Shown: in pieces, positions 14,201 through 26,848 of the stretch
How positions within the stretch are numbered: position 1 is the first letter of the stretch
Layout: each line of letters starts with the position of its first letter
NCBI GenBank assembly: GCA_035582835.1
Contig: JAYKAV010000005.1
Location: forward strand, 42,168-106,167
DNA from: Phoebastria nigripes
Lineage: Eukaryota > Chordata > Aves > Procellariiformes > Diomedeidae
DNA length: 64,000 nucleotides
Direction of reading: 5' to 3'
The notes under the pieces: model-generated
Told to the model about the DNA's origin: nothing
What the model saw: only the letters and a program-made list of their open reading frames with translations
Database searches by the model: none
Position numbers and translations under genes: made by a program

Positions 14201-15638
14201 ACCAGGTTTGAAAACCCTGCAAGCTGAGCATCAACCTGGCAGATAGGAGAGCATAGCAAAGAACAGCACAGACATGACATGCTATGGTTTTCTTTATTCT
14301 CTGAGCAACCCAAACAAAGCACCTGCCTGCTTCACAGAGCACTTAATGGGTAAACCTCACTCCTTTTAGGGTAGTCATCAGCTCTATCTGCATTTTCTTG
14401 CTGTAAGGATATTGGACTGTTATTAAGGAGCTTATTACCAGTTACTGCTATTCTAAAGTGGGCTCCATTTGAGGCAATATTCTATCTTTCATCAGGACTA
14501 CTTATCCTATGAAAAGTATCGTTGAATATGCTCATTAGTATTAAAGCGATCACATTCATCAACTGGAAACAATACCCAAAGTCCCAATGTCGGTATTACC
14601 AAGCCATGATTTGGGGTAGGTAAGGATATAAAAAATGTGCTCCTTGATTAATTCGTAAATGAAGATGGATAACTGAAGAGAAGTTGACATTAAACAAAGC
14701 AATCTTCAGGGAACATCCTGAGCTCTTGTCTGCTCTACTGGGAAATATTCTGCAGGACTCAAAAAAGCTTGTTTATCAAGGTAAATACGTCAAGAAAGAG
14801 TTATTCAGACATAGCCTGAAAACAATACGGCTTCTAAAAACAACCTACTTAAGGTATTGTGAGGACTATTCCCCAGAGAAAAGCATTCAGGATGTCATAC
14901 AAACAAAAAATAGAAGTAATCAAGTTGTAAAACAATAGAAGAACAAACAAAAACAAAAAAAAAAAAAGAAAAAGACAAGGGCAGATACACAATAGAAACA
15001 AAAACATCAGTAAAGACTGCGTCCAGCTGGCCTACCCTGGGACTTTCCTACCTACCTTCCTACCTCGTTTCTGTCTTGGCAATTCCATCCCTACCTCTAC
15101 CATCATTTTGCAGCTCTGGCCTCTCCTCCTCCCCCTCCCCACACATAAAGGGTCTTCCTTTCCTTGCACCAGTCTTACATCTCCTCCTACACCATGGCTG
15201 CTGTCATCTGAGGAGGGAGAGGAGGAACAACCTGAGAACAGAAATAGTCTAGAAAGTCAGGGAGGGATTTGGAAGGCTCTGGAAAGTGATGCTTGCTTCT
15301 GCCAGGCTAGGGACTGGTGGGGGTGAGAGATCTGATGCTGGCAGCAATCACAGCCCCACCTATTCCTCCATGGCAGGAGCACTTAAACTTGCCTACCCAT
15401 GTGTATACTATCTGGCAGGTAGCAAGGGCTCTCAGACACTCTCTGACTCAGCCAGCCTAAAACAGAGGCAACAGTCAATCATTTCGAGCAACAATCTCTT
15501 AGACTTTAAGCAGTGGCCTACTTCACCTAATAGCTAAAGCTACATGCCTTACCTGGATGTTGTAAATTCCTGGGTGAAGTTCAACACCCACAGCCTCATA
15601 CTTGTTACTTTACCAGGAAACCACAACATAGAAGATAC
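2218..15638. other. Long non-repetitive AT-rich stretch, no gene recognised
   Basis: About 13 kb without a recognisable interspersed repeat or gene. Open frames of 60-130 codons occur (for example 4987-5292 on the minus strand, and 12709-13101 and 13546-13902 on the plus strand) but show no known domain, no repeat of composition between them and no paired splice context I can defend. A 9-bp perfect stem with a 5-base loop lies at 6257-6279. Isolated ambiguous bases are at 9201, 13225 and 13438. An A-rich run lies near 14948-14974. Ancient repeats too eroded for eye recognition may be present. Confidence 0.55.
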
Positions 15639-15661
15639 TTTTTTTTTTTTTTTTTTTTTTT
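15639..15661. repeat. Poly-T homopolymer (23 nt)
   Basis: An uninterrupted run of T. It could be the poly-A of a minus-strand processed insertion, but the flanking sequence at 15662-15900 shows no recognisable retrogene or SINE body. A simple homopolymer is the safest call. Confidence 0.9.
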
Positions 15662-18600
15662 AATTAGAAGCCACCATTTTAAATTTTATGTCAACAACTG
15701 TACAAAGTTGACAACATTATCAACTGTCAAGATTGAATAGACACAATGTACAAGCACATGCAGATTCTTGCATCTGATTTGATATGCAGCAAGTCTAGAA
15801 AATCAAAGCACTAGCATTTGATTCAGTAGTGAGAGTAAAAAAAATGCTTTCAAGTCAATATTAATTTCCCCAGTTTTGATATCACACAAACTGAAACAAA
15901 CATAGGTCAGGCCAGAACCTTAAATTGAAGCTAACAGGCTTTTACTCAAACTTATGTTAATTGTCATATTACTTTCCTTAGTCAAACCAGCAGCTACAGC
16001 TTTCCCAAAGCAGATTTTTGCCTAGTCAGAGCTGAGTGTTTTTTAAATACCTGCTTCTTAATACTTTCATCTTCTTCACTTTAGGTAGTCCTATTAGGCC
16101 AGCTCAGAAGTTTGAGATAGGTAATGCAGAGTAATCAGACACGACATATATAAAGCAAACACTTCTATTAGTGATTGCTTTCATCAGTCAAATGTTGATA
16201 AAAGCTTTGAACCCAACCCCTCAGAAATCATCACTTTCAATTCCAACAATAAGAGAGAGAGCATGCCGTGCACATCCCTTGATTTAGTAATATGATAGGA
16301 TTATCCTCCAGGAAATTCTTGCAGAAAAATTATTGGCATAGAAAACCCTCTATAGAAAGCTTGAGAACTAATTGATTGTAACCAGGATAATGCAATATGC
16401 CCCACTACTTTCTCAGAGAATAGACAGGAATCGGGACAACTTGGAGTAGAATCTGAATCAGAATGGCTGTGAATTTCAAAGCTACCCAAAGGACATGCGT
16501 CTGTGCAGTGGTTTGTTAAACCTTTTTACAGTGATAAGAAAGAGACTTTGGATTTGGCTAGAAGGGAGTGTGGGTGCCTTTTTAATACAACGCTCCTCCA
16601 ACTCATCCTCCTTAATGAAAGGATCATTAGGGCTACAAAGGCAAATCTGATTTTTAAGCTGCAGAACAATTCTTACTTCTACTACATGAGCTACAATATG
16701 GGTATGAAGATGGCTTCCTTTCATCATGACTTCTTCTGTAGTTCAGGTTTAGACTTGTAAGAATGATTTTCAGGGGTATTTCTTTGCCTTTGAGTTCTTC
16801 CTTTCTTCCACTCAGACATCACATTTTGGAAGCAGTCTCATCATCTCAAATTCAATCTGTCCAAACGTGACCTTTTCTAACTTAACAATTCCTCTCTTCT
16901 GTTTACCTTTCCTAAAGCATTTAACAACTCCACTGCCCTTTCTGTCTCTCACGATTTCCCATAAAAACAAGCAAGTAAAAACTATACTAAAAGTCTCAAG
17001 AAAACTGCTTGGAAACATGACAAAACAGAATTCTTTTGGTTTTCCACCATTATCAGAATAACGTCAGAAAATATATCACGCTCTACTGCAGCCCCTTATG
17101 TCCTTAAGACAGAGTGACATATTCTGGAATTTGGAAAGGTTTGCACCAAGGAAATAGTATTAACGTGTCATCATTAGCACTTACCCTAATTTAACAAGCC
17201 AAAAAGATCAGGTCATATAGAAATTTTGTCATTCTTCTGACAAAAAAATAATGCAAAACTCATTCTCCTGATTAAAAAGTATCCAGCTGTCGCTTCTCAC
17301 TCACAATAGTTTCAACTGAGAAAAAACTGTTTCTTCTTCATCAGGACTTAAAGGAGTATCTGGCCCCCATCCACAAACATGGAACAGTAATAGCTATTGA
17401 AAAAAATCTGTATTTGGTCGCTACTATGGAGATTTCCACAACTTGCAACTAGCAGTGGAATCAAATGGATAGATACGATTGCTGTTATACTTTAGGAAGT
17501 AAGATATCGGCCTTTGCTTCACTGGTCACTAAGTTTTTTCCAGTTTTTTTATGTTATTTTTCCTCCAATTCCTAGCTTCTAAATGAAATTACCAGTTTAT
17601 GATTATACTTGTTCCTATCAAGTTACCCTCTCTTCCACCTCTTCTTCTTCCTCTTCTCTGGGATTTGTTTTATAAATAAGGTTTATTCCCTATGTAAGCT
17701 AGTTTCTTTTTCACACAGCATGGCTTTCCCTTCTGATTATGGAATTGGGACTTTGGGGGCATCTAATTAAGTGTTCTTAAACTGCTCCCAATTAATATCA
17801 CCCTATTTCTGTTTAAATTGTCTTCCACCCGAATGGGCTTATAATTGCTTCCTAATTGCTAAGTTAGCCCTTTCAAAATACAGAGTAGATATTCATTAAT
17901 GATCTGAACTATAGTGTATGTAACTCAAGTTAAAACATCGCCTTCATAACTTAGGTTTTGTATGTTTCATACATTATATAGAGCTGATTAATTAATTTTC
18001 TATTTTGCCTCAATGTTTTGCTGCAGGAATCAGCTTGCACACTGCATTCATTGTACTATAGTTTTTATAATACTGATCAATGATCATTAATGCAAATAAA
18101 CACAGAGAGTGTTATTTTCCTACTTATTTTAAATACTTGTGAAACTGTGGGTTGAATAGCAATATAGTCTGTGTTAATAAGAAAGGAGAAATTATAGTTG
18201 TTACCAGTTTGTTTTCCAGCTACTTTAGAAGGAGTAAGGGAATTTAATAGCATACTGTGACACAGGAAGAGCACCATTTTAGGGCCATTCAACCTCTGTT
18301 CTAATATTTTCACTTCAGAATAGACGCTGCCTCTTCAAATCCTGCTTTATTAATATTCATTTTTGTGTAAGTGACTTTTAAATTGAATGACACACAAAAC
18401 CACATCATGCATTTTTATCTGCATGCAAGTGAGCAACATAACTGGAATGCTTACTGCCTGAAATGATTTTGGTTACTTTTTTCTGCAGAAGAGGACTGCA
18501 TTTGAAGCTCTCTTTAGAATCAAGAGCAAGAAGTCATCCTGTACTTTCCACAGTTTTCACTGATGATGTGGAGAGACTATGTCATTTCTTACTGTGCTTC

Positions 18601-19309
18601 CATGACCAAATTCTAATGGAGAGGTATGAAAAGTTAGTATGAAAAGGCATGAAAAGGATTCTTCAGCCTTCCTCTAGTTAAGAAGCTTAGCAAGAGTTCA
18701 CACTATTTAATGCATTCTTACTAGTAATTCTTGACACTGAAATAATTCGTAATTTGGATTAATATTAGCAATGGCCACACTTCAAAGGAATAGAAGATTA
18801 GTTCAGATAAGCACACAAAATCTGAAAGCTCAGGTAGCCATCTTGGCACCGGAAAAACCTCAAATATGCTGCCTGACACTAAAAAACAGGTGTTACAATG
18901 GTACTGAAAACCTTAGCAGGACAAGACATCTCTGTTCTAAGAGAACACAGACTGTGGCAAAGGACAGTCCTGGTCCCCAGATGCTTGAGATCTAAAATAA
19001 ATGGGAAATCTCAAGAAAAAAATTAAAGGAGGATTAAAGGAAGAAAAGGCAAAAGCTGAAATGCAAGTTAACAACCCAAGTTGAGCTCAATATTGCTATG
19101 GCTAACTTCCTTTCAATACCAGAGGTAACTCAGATATTTCATTCTGCAACATATATACATATCCACTGATTTATTTTGTATTATAATCTTAGCTGGCCAG
19201 TAGCAATAAACTTAGTCAACAGCAGAGCTTTTACCTGGTACCAGTTTTCAAGGAGCATTGTGGCTGAATTTGATCATGAAGGAGGGTATCTGTACATGTA
19301 CAGTGAAAA
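15662..19309. other. Non-repetitive stretch containing a candidate conserved noncoding element
   Basis: No gene or repeat is recognised. The part at about 17735-17920 is rich in homeodomain-type core motifs (TAATTA, CAATTA, ATTAAT) and has an 8-base inverted pair, AATTGGGA at 17743-17750 and TCCCAATT at 17786-17793. It has the look of conserved noncoding DNA, but this is an impression and not a measurement. Confidence 0.45.
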
Positions 19310-19637
19310 ACATACAAGTTCAAGATATGGAGCTACTGGAGAGACTCCAGCGAAGGGTCGCTAAGATGATGGCACTGGAGCATCTCTCATATGAGAAAGG
19401 GCTGAGAGAGCTGGGACTGTTTAGCATGGAGAAAAGAAGGTTTTGGCGAATCTTATCTATGTATATAAATACCTGAAGGGAAGGTGCAAAGAGGACAGAA
19501 CCAGACTCTTTCCAGTGGTACCCAGTGACAGGACAAGAGGCAATGGGCACCAACTGAAACACAGGAGGTTCCCTCTGAACATCAGGAAACACTTTTTCAC
19601 TGTGAGTGTCACTGAGCACTGGCACAGGTTGCCATTC
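19310..19637 (+). mobile_element. CR1 LINE fragment (ORF2 C-terminal part, both ends missing)
   Basis: Translation gives the well-known CR1 ORF2 block in two frames: VQDMELLERLQRRVAKMM and [13 protein letters not shown] up to about 19440, then YKYLKGRCKEDRTRLF and SDRTRGNGHQLKHRRF with IRKHFFTVSV. A frameshift near 19440 separates them. The element stops within the block that normally reads HWNRLP, so the last coding residues, 3' UTR and ATTCTATG tail are absent. It is a dead internal fragment, more diverged than the copy at 21345. Confidence 0.92.
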
Positions 19638-21344
19638 ATGTACACTTCATAATTTGAAAAGAGGAATCTATAATTCAAGAGAAAATTAAACTTCTTGTTC
19701 ATTATATAAGCTGTTAGCAGTTCCTAATTTAATATAGTAATTCTCTCAGTGTAGAAGATATGTTTACAAAAATGGCTAAAAGACCATTTTTTCTTTAAAA
19801 AGAAACCCAACCAAACATAACACTCTCTCAAATTGATTTTCTTAGTCCAGACTTGTAATCTGAAGAGGTAGTTTTATTTTCAGTAATTAGACCTGCATGT
19901 CTAACTCTAAGCATGTGCCTATGTGCTTTACAGAACTACATGGTTTCTGCACTATTATTAGCACAAAAGCTTCCATTACTTGTAATACAGAATTTCAGTT
20001 TGCAACTCTTTTCTGATAACTGCGCTAATTTCCTGAAACACCAAAAAATTCTTGATGCTCTCAGCATTTGAAAACGCATCTGTTAGCACTGAAGTTAGTT
20101 GCAGAATTGGTATTAAAGATGTACCTTGCATGCTGTTAAGCAAGACCACGTAAATCTAACCTGGCATTTCACAATTTCTTTAACCTTCTCTCTGACAAGA
20201 CAGACATAAAAAGAATGACTATTACAGCTAAGGAGTGAAGGCAGAATTGCACTCCCAAAGTTTAGCAGAAATTTAGGTGGTTATTCACTTCTGTTGAAAG
20301 TATTATCCCAAGACTGATCTACTGAGGAACGTTTCTTTAGTCACATTCACTTCACATAGTAGAGCGGCCAATTTTACTCCTTACTCAAGGAATCTTTCTC
20401 CCATTAAGCACAAGAACATAAATTCTGTTTAAAGTATGTCCTAAGGCCTCTCTTTTGGATTGACTTGTATTTCAGCATATTACTAATATTTCTTCTGTTT
20501 GTTTGGGGGTTTTTAGGTTTTCTGATCACGAGCTTTCCTTCACCCAAATGTTATTTGCTTGTGAGCTATGTCCCCCTAACAATGTTTAAGCTAAATTATT
20601 GTGTGAGGAAAGAAGAATGGTTGAGTCCCAATAAACAATGCTTACATATTCATGTTCATTTCAGATTTCATTAGAGATAGGTAAATTAATCTGAAAACAA
20701 GTAGGATTTTCCAGTAACTAACTGGCACTTCCAGAAACTTCGGCACTTATCAACAAATTCTTCTTACTGTAGAAATACTTCAGACTACATTCTACAGTAT
20801 GATTTCTACATTTCTACAGAATGATTTCTTTTACATTTTTATTTCAGTCTTCATCTTTCCGAACACTGTATGCTGGTATACTATGTGTCTGCTACAGTTA
20901 GGAAAGACTTTCAACCTTTCTAGTTATGCAGCGTTCACTAAAAATATTATTCAGGAGTCTCTTAACTTGTACACTCTGGTATTTAATTATAATTTCTACC
21001 TGAGAACTGAAAGAAGACATGGACCCATTTGCATTCAACAGTTCAAAAAATCTAATTCACTTATAAGTAGTGAATCATCAGTATAAGATAATACAGGCAA
21101 ATTTTACTTGCAAATTAGTTCCTTCATTTTTCCATATGGGAACAATTTTAAAGAAATCTTGGAATTAGAAAGAATTAAGAACAGTTTTATTCGTAACGGT
21201 ATTCCTCTGGAGACTGTTAATTTGACAGAAAGACATGTGCTTTAAATACAATAGAAAAAAAAAAAAATCTTTTCTTTTGGCCACATGCAGCAGGTTGCAG
21301 GTGGAGTCTGGGAGAGGAAGATGCAGGCAGGAACACCTGGCCAG
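19638..21344. other. AT-rich spacer, nothing recognised
   Basis: No repeat body or gene was recognised between the two plus-strand CR1 copies. A run of about 13 A lies near 21255. The 50 or so bases before 21345 are G-rich and stay in frame with the following CR1 frame, but do not match CR1 protein, so I treat them as flank. Confidence 0.5.
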
Positions 21345-21752
21345 GCCCCTCACTACAAGAANGACATTGAGGTGCTGGAGAGTGTCCAGAGAAGGGCAAT
21401 GAAGCTGATGAAAGGTCTGGAGAAGAAGTGTTATGAGGAGCAGCTGAGGGAACTGGGACTGTTTAGTCTGGAGAAGAGGAAGCTGAGGGGAGACCTTATC
21501 ACTCTCTACAACTACCTGAAAGGAGGTTGGAGTGAGGTCAGTGTCGGTCTCTTCTCCCAAGCAACTAGGGATAGGACGAGTGGAAATGGCCTCAAGTTGC
21601 ACCAGGGGAGGTTTAGATCAGATATTAGGAAAAATTTCTTTACTGAAAGAGTGGTTAAGCATTGGAACAGGCTGCCCAGGGAAGTGGTGGAGTCACCATC
21701 CCTGGAGGTATTTAAAAGACGTNTAGATGTGGCGCTTTGGGACATGGTTTAG
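21345..21752 (+). pseudogene. C-terminal remnant of CR1 ORF2 (reverse transcriptase polyprotein), frame still open
   Basis: About 135 residues stay open up to the natural ORF2 stop. Recognisable blocks in order are [85 protein letters not shown] and [10 protein letters not shown]. This is the region after the reverse-transcriptase palm, close to the ORF2 C-terminus. The endonuclease and all catalytic reverse-transcriptase motifs are missing because of 5' truncation, so no activity is expected. The lack of frameshifts suggests a fairly young insertion. There is no reason to think it is a host gene. Confidence 0.9.
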
Positions 21753-21829
21753 TGGGCATGGAGGTATTGGGTTGACCTTAGAGGTCTTTTCCAACCTTAA
21801 TGATTCTATGATTCTATGATTGATTCTAC
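21345..21829 (+). mobile_element. CR1 LINE, 5'-truncated, with intact 3' tail
   Basis: A relatively well-preserved CR1 3' portion. The coding part runs from about 21345 to the stop TAG at 21750-21752. A short 3' UTR follows, containing GGTCTTTTCCAACCTTAATG, and then the terminal ATTCTATG-type repeats (about 21802-21829). It is 5'-truncated, the usual outcome of incomplete target-primed reverse transcription. Ambiguous bases at 21362 and 21723 fall inside it. Its UTR lacks about 16 bases seen in the copy at 1-153. No target-site duplication is visible, which is normal for CR1. Confidence 0.95.
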
Positions 21830-22834
21830 GAGGTTCCCACCTCCATCCCCCTGCTCTCTGCTACTATCCCAAAGACAGAGACTCCTCCCCAAGAGAAAGC
21901 AGGAGAGGTAAGTCCTTGCTCTGCTCCACTGACGTTACTCCCAAAAGCAAAATACGCCAGTCAGGCTAACTGGACTCATATACCTCATTTCTGAGGAGGA
22001 AAGGAGAAAGAAGTGCTATATTGCTGACTCGGGATGGCAAGGAATGGCTCCTTGCAGTAAAGGAAGATATTTGAGTCAAGAAGATTGCAATGGTGGATTC
22101 AAAAGCAACCATAAGTATAGGATTTCTCCAGCACATTTCCGTTCTTGTTACTCACAAAAAACAAATTGACACTGTCACCCACTTTGCATTCAGTTGCAGT
22201 GAATATTCAACAAATAGGCTTTGAATGTTAAGAAACTTTGATGTAAAGAATTCTCCTGGGAAGAAGAGAGAAAACCATGCACTGACTGGTGAGCCCACCC
22301 CAACAGCTAGGTTTTCAGATATTGGATACAAACAACAAGTTTTTTACATATAATTTGCATCCTGGAATGATTGAAAGGATGATTCAGGAAACAACTTGAG
22401 ATAGCCAATCTATTTGAAAACAAAACAAAACAAACAGCCATCTCACACACAAATAAAATGACAACATAAATAAGTATGAATTTTATGTCCAGACCCCTCA
22501 AGGACATACTTAGGCCATTAACTGGTTCACTTTCAGTGCTAATAAGTGCTACTTTTACTTTGAAACTAAGTATTCATTTTCACAGACAGAAATTAAGCGT
22601 ATGCTTAAATATAAACATTAAATTCCCAGCTACTGAGCAAAGCTTGAATTACCTTAGCCTTCATCTGTCAAAATCTATGATGCCAAAATATACTGCTAGA
22701 ACTGAATGCAAGAATTGATCAGAAAAACATTTTAAAGCCTTGCAGACCAGTACAGAATATACTCTACAGTAACATGCAAACATTACATTATAAATGTTAA
22801 AAGATTTTAAAAGGTACATTCAATTTGAAAGTAT

Positions 22835-22880
22835 TTTTCAATGAAACTTCAAATATGAAATTTTGAAGTTTCATTGAAAA
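22835..22880. repeat. Perfect 19-bp inverted repeat, 8-nt loop
   Basis: The left arm TTTTCAATGAAACTTCAAA (22835-22853) is the exact reverse complement of the right arm at 22862-22880. The loop is TATGAAAT. Neither the next outer nor the next inner base pairs. There is no recognisable transposon around it, no flanking target duplication and no long miRNA-like stem beyond 19 bp. Confidence 0.95.
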
Positions 22881-25800
22881 CCCTAAACCAAAGTTTTCCA
22901 CTGGAAATCTGAAGTACCCAAATTAAAAATACAGGCTTGCAGAATTACCTTAGTAATTCTAGCTTTACAAATTGTAGTTGCTACATGAACTATGCTCTTC
23001 TCAATAAAATCTTTCAATCTCCTCTTCAGGAAGAACAAAGACAAAAGGTTGTGTAGGAACAAAAACTACACTGCTAGTCAAAACAGTTTTGGTTTACAGT
23101 TAAAATATTTGAGTCAAACAACCTATTGAAACAAATAAACAACAAAAACCCCAGCTCACAATACCTTTACAACATCCCCACCTCACTGAAGATGGAAAAA
23201 ACAGTTTCAACGGAAAGTCTGTATCACTCCTGAATGATATACATTGTATGTAATTATTTTACACAACTTGCACTCTTGATGGGTAGATGAAGGGACATTT
23301 GAGCATCCTAAAAAGTTAAACTTAAGGAGAAGTGGCCCATAAATTACTCCAAATCACACTCTGCCAGCTCGTGTTGATAACTCTTGGTCACAGTCATTTG
23401 CTCACACCGTGCACTGGAGGTGACACTAGTCATTGCAGTAGGATGCATTATGGAGACTAAAAAAGGAAGTACCTTCACCCGTTTTTCATGAAATTTATCT
23501 TTCATACATTTTTACATAATTACATTGTATTCGAAAAAACTGCACAACTGTTTTATTGTGGGATTCTGCAAAATTTTAGCATTTCCTACAAACTACATGA
23601 GAAGAGTTACTGCATAGTTTCACATCTTATTACATATTTTCCAATGAACAATATTCATATGCATTTGATANACAAACATATGAAGTATACTTAACATCAG
23701 AAGGAACAACTGTGCCTTTAAAGAAGGATCCATTAGAAAACCTAACAACTATTTCTTCAATTAGATATACTTTTATTTATTAACTATGACACCGTCACAA
23801 TAACACAAAATTATGGGAAGGCAAATTAATCATGTGCACAGGGCATTTGATGATTAAACATTTAATAACTATTTGCAAAGATTCCAACAGCGGTATGCCA
23901 AATTTGTCAACTCTAGCTATTAATTGTAAATTGCTCCTTAACCTACAAGGTGCTGAGAGCCATCTGTGTGGAATTGTTTAAGTCATACCTGTGAGATCCT
24001 AAGTCTGATAGTCTCAGGTTTGAGCCTCAGTATGAAGCTGGGGGTCTGGGGTGGAAGGGGTCTTGTTTTCTTGAGGGCCTCCTCTAACGATTTGATGGTC
24101 TTAACAGACCTTGAATGTCGATGAAAATCTGTTCTTTGTGATATACAGAATATTCATCCCCACTGTTTTAAAGTGCATTGACGTTACACAGCTTTACNTA
24201 GGGGGAAAAAAATCATTAACATGTTTCATTTCCACTCCAGCAGAGCAATATATTAACATGTCTTATAGATATCAAACGCCTTTGTTCAGGTCTATGCAAT
24301 AATTTCAAAAATAGATGAAAAACATTCCAAAGATATTTCTAGCAACCACTTTTATCTGTGGACGATGAACAATGAGAGAAAATATATACTAAGACAGAAC
24401 TACAACATTTTCTGTATATAGAGAATTATGAAGTTTGTCTACTATAAGCAGAGAGTTATGAAGTAGACCAAATTTCTGTCAATATCAGGGTTTCAGAATA
24501 CTCTCTGGCATTTCTGACAAGTGTATGTGCAGGACCACTAATTTTTTTTTTCAAAGAAGTACACAATTTTCCTTTGCACAGATTGGCTTCAAATATGTAT
24601 ACACACATACTCGCAAAACGAAAGAACTCCAAGAACCATAAGGCCAGTTCTAGTGCATTTCTCCCTCATGGTGGTGAAGGATAAATAGAAAACCTCAAAC
24701 AAACAATGCCACATACTAGGAGATGAGTAACTGCTATATTTGCAAATGGTGAGACTGGTATTTATTTCTTACTTTTTGTCAACAGCCTAGACTGACAAAC
24801 AAATTAATTTCACAGTAAATTCCAATTCTTGCTGATGACCACCTGAGATGATACCAAAAAAATTTTTAAAAGTAAGGTGGATCTTAAAGCCTGCCTGCTT
24901 GCTCTTTAGATAAACACTTTGGATAAATGTTGGGTTTTGGAATCTGCAGTGTGATAAGAAATTTCTTGCCTGGACACCTTTCAAAATTTCCAAAGCTGTC
25001 TGCAGCAGATGAAAGTGTATTTTTAACTGATGCATGGAACACAATATACATGAATATAGCATGATGCATTCTCCTAAGGTGCACTTTTACTTCAATAATC
25101 AAAATATTTTTGGTATGGATGAATGGAGGCAATAATCCTTGCCTCCTGACAAAGGTCATACTGCGTAAAACCTTGAACCTCCATATTCCCTCTACAACCA
25201 GTGGTTCTTAGTGGGTGTTTCTGAGGGCCTTCACACGTAGACCCAAGCAAGAGATGCTTTCCTCCCTCTCTTTTGGTCTCTAACAGCACTAAATTATCCA
25301 TCATCCTCTTTCTTTGAGAAGATAAAGAAGTAGGTGTTTTCTTCACATGGAAAAGATTATCTTTTGCCTGATCACCTAAAGGACAAAAAACTTTTCCTCC
25401 AATAACAAAAACACGAGGTCCAGGCTGAAACCTGCCAGAAGGATGACTGAAGTCACAAGTGCCACATATCAGGTAAGGTCAACAGGTGGAATACTTTTCC
25501 TGAAATCAAACTGGAATGCTGCCAGATAGGGAGTCTTGAGGTCAAATGGAAAGTAAGCAAGAACAAACCCATTGTACCAGCTAGAGTACACAGGAAGCAT
25601 ACCTCTGATTTCAGAGCTAGCTTTGAGTGTGCTTGGTCACATTACAGAAGACTCTACTAGCACTGAAAGGCAAAAAAGGTAATGTCTAAAAATTTTCATT
25701 GAAAGACATTTGAATTTTGACTATTCCTGTGTTAGGTGCTGTGTTTCAGAATCTTACTAAGCTGCAGAATAGTGTTTCTTTTATTCATTTTTCTGAGGAA

Positions 25801-26049
25801 TTGATTTCTCCTGTTTGGTTATTTTGAGCGACTATAAATAACTTCGGTTATTTGAGAGACTATATAGTTCAGGCTTTTTTGACCTAATATTTCTGCTGCC
25901 ATTTCTTAAGCTATAGGGGCTAAAAGGGTGTGCTACTTCTACGCTCATGTCAGGTGAGCTTTTCACACAGATTTGATTTATATCAGACACCTAATTATTT
26001 GTGGTCTTTGTCACAACACACTCCTGAGCTGAAGTTAAACATTTCTCTC

Positions 26050-26070
26050 ATATATATATATATATATATT
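26050..26070. repeat. (TA)n microsatellite
   Basis: About ten uninterrupted TA units, ending two bases before the perfect inverted repeat at 26073-26109. Confidence 0.95.
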
Positions 26071-26072
26071 TC

Positions 26073-26109
26073 TTCATATAACATTGAGTGCTCCTCAATG
26101 TTATATGAA
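26073..26109. repeat. Perfect 16-bp inverted repeat, 5-nt loop
   Basis: The left arm TTCATATAACATTGAG (26073-26088) is exactly complementary to the right arm at 26094-26109. The loop is TGCTC. It directly follows the TA microsatellite, so the whole 60 bases is prone to unwinding or cruciform formation. It is not followed by a gene. Confidence 0.95.
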
Positions 26110-26818
26110 TATTATTTTTTGTTTGTTTTTCTCTCCCTCACCACAATCACTTTGCATAATGAGATGTGGCACTACTACAAGTTCAAACCCCAGCTTATGG
26201 ACTGCACGAAAGAAACCGTCGCTTGTAATCATTATCAGTAAGGGGTTTTTCTTCTGTGTTATGTGTAGTGATAGCATTTTATTTGCCTGCTTCTATTATT
26301 CACAGAGCTGGTAACTTAAGGTTGTGATAGTGCAATTCATGATAATGCCTAGAGACATTTAGAGAATTTCATTCAAGGAAAACTCCATGATTATTTATTT
26401 GTCACTAATTCACTCATGTACGGAGGCAAAGAGCATGCTCAAGGAGAAAAAGAATAATTGCCCTTTTTTTTCCCACAGGGTTGTCATGAGTCTCTTACAT
26501 CAAATAACCATCTAACTTAGGCTTTGCGTTGCTAACTAAACTATAACTTGAGATCATTAGGATATTGAAGGCATAATAAAAAGAGGAAATAAACAGCTTT
26601 CAGCTCATCATGAAGTTTCTCAATATCCTGGCTTTGTCTAGGGCAATTGATTAAGTATGCATTTAGGACTAGCAGCAAGCCAACTATTTGTCCCTTAAGC
26701 TGAATAAGCACTTTGGCAAACTCCACCCCTCATAGCAAACGAGTTTTCAGAAATAGCCATTCTCCTTTGAGCAGACCAACTGGAACAGTGCCAAACTTGA
26801 TACATCCTGAAAGAGGTT

Positions 26819-26848
26819 GGGGGCAGGGGCAGGGGGGGAAGTGCAGGG
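26819..26848 (+). other. G-quadruplex motif
   Basis: Four G-runs in order: G5 (26819-26823), CA, G4 (26826-26829), CA, G7 (26832-26838), a 7-nt loop, G3 (26846-26848). This fits the standard rule of four runs of at least three G with loops of up to seven bases. Function is unknown. Confidence 0.8.

Noticed and set aside
23985..24050. A tRNA B-box-like word GGTTTGAGCC, suggestive of a tRNA or tRNA-derived SINE.
   Set aside because: No A-box at the right distance, no acceptor stem pairing and no cloverleaf could be drawn.
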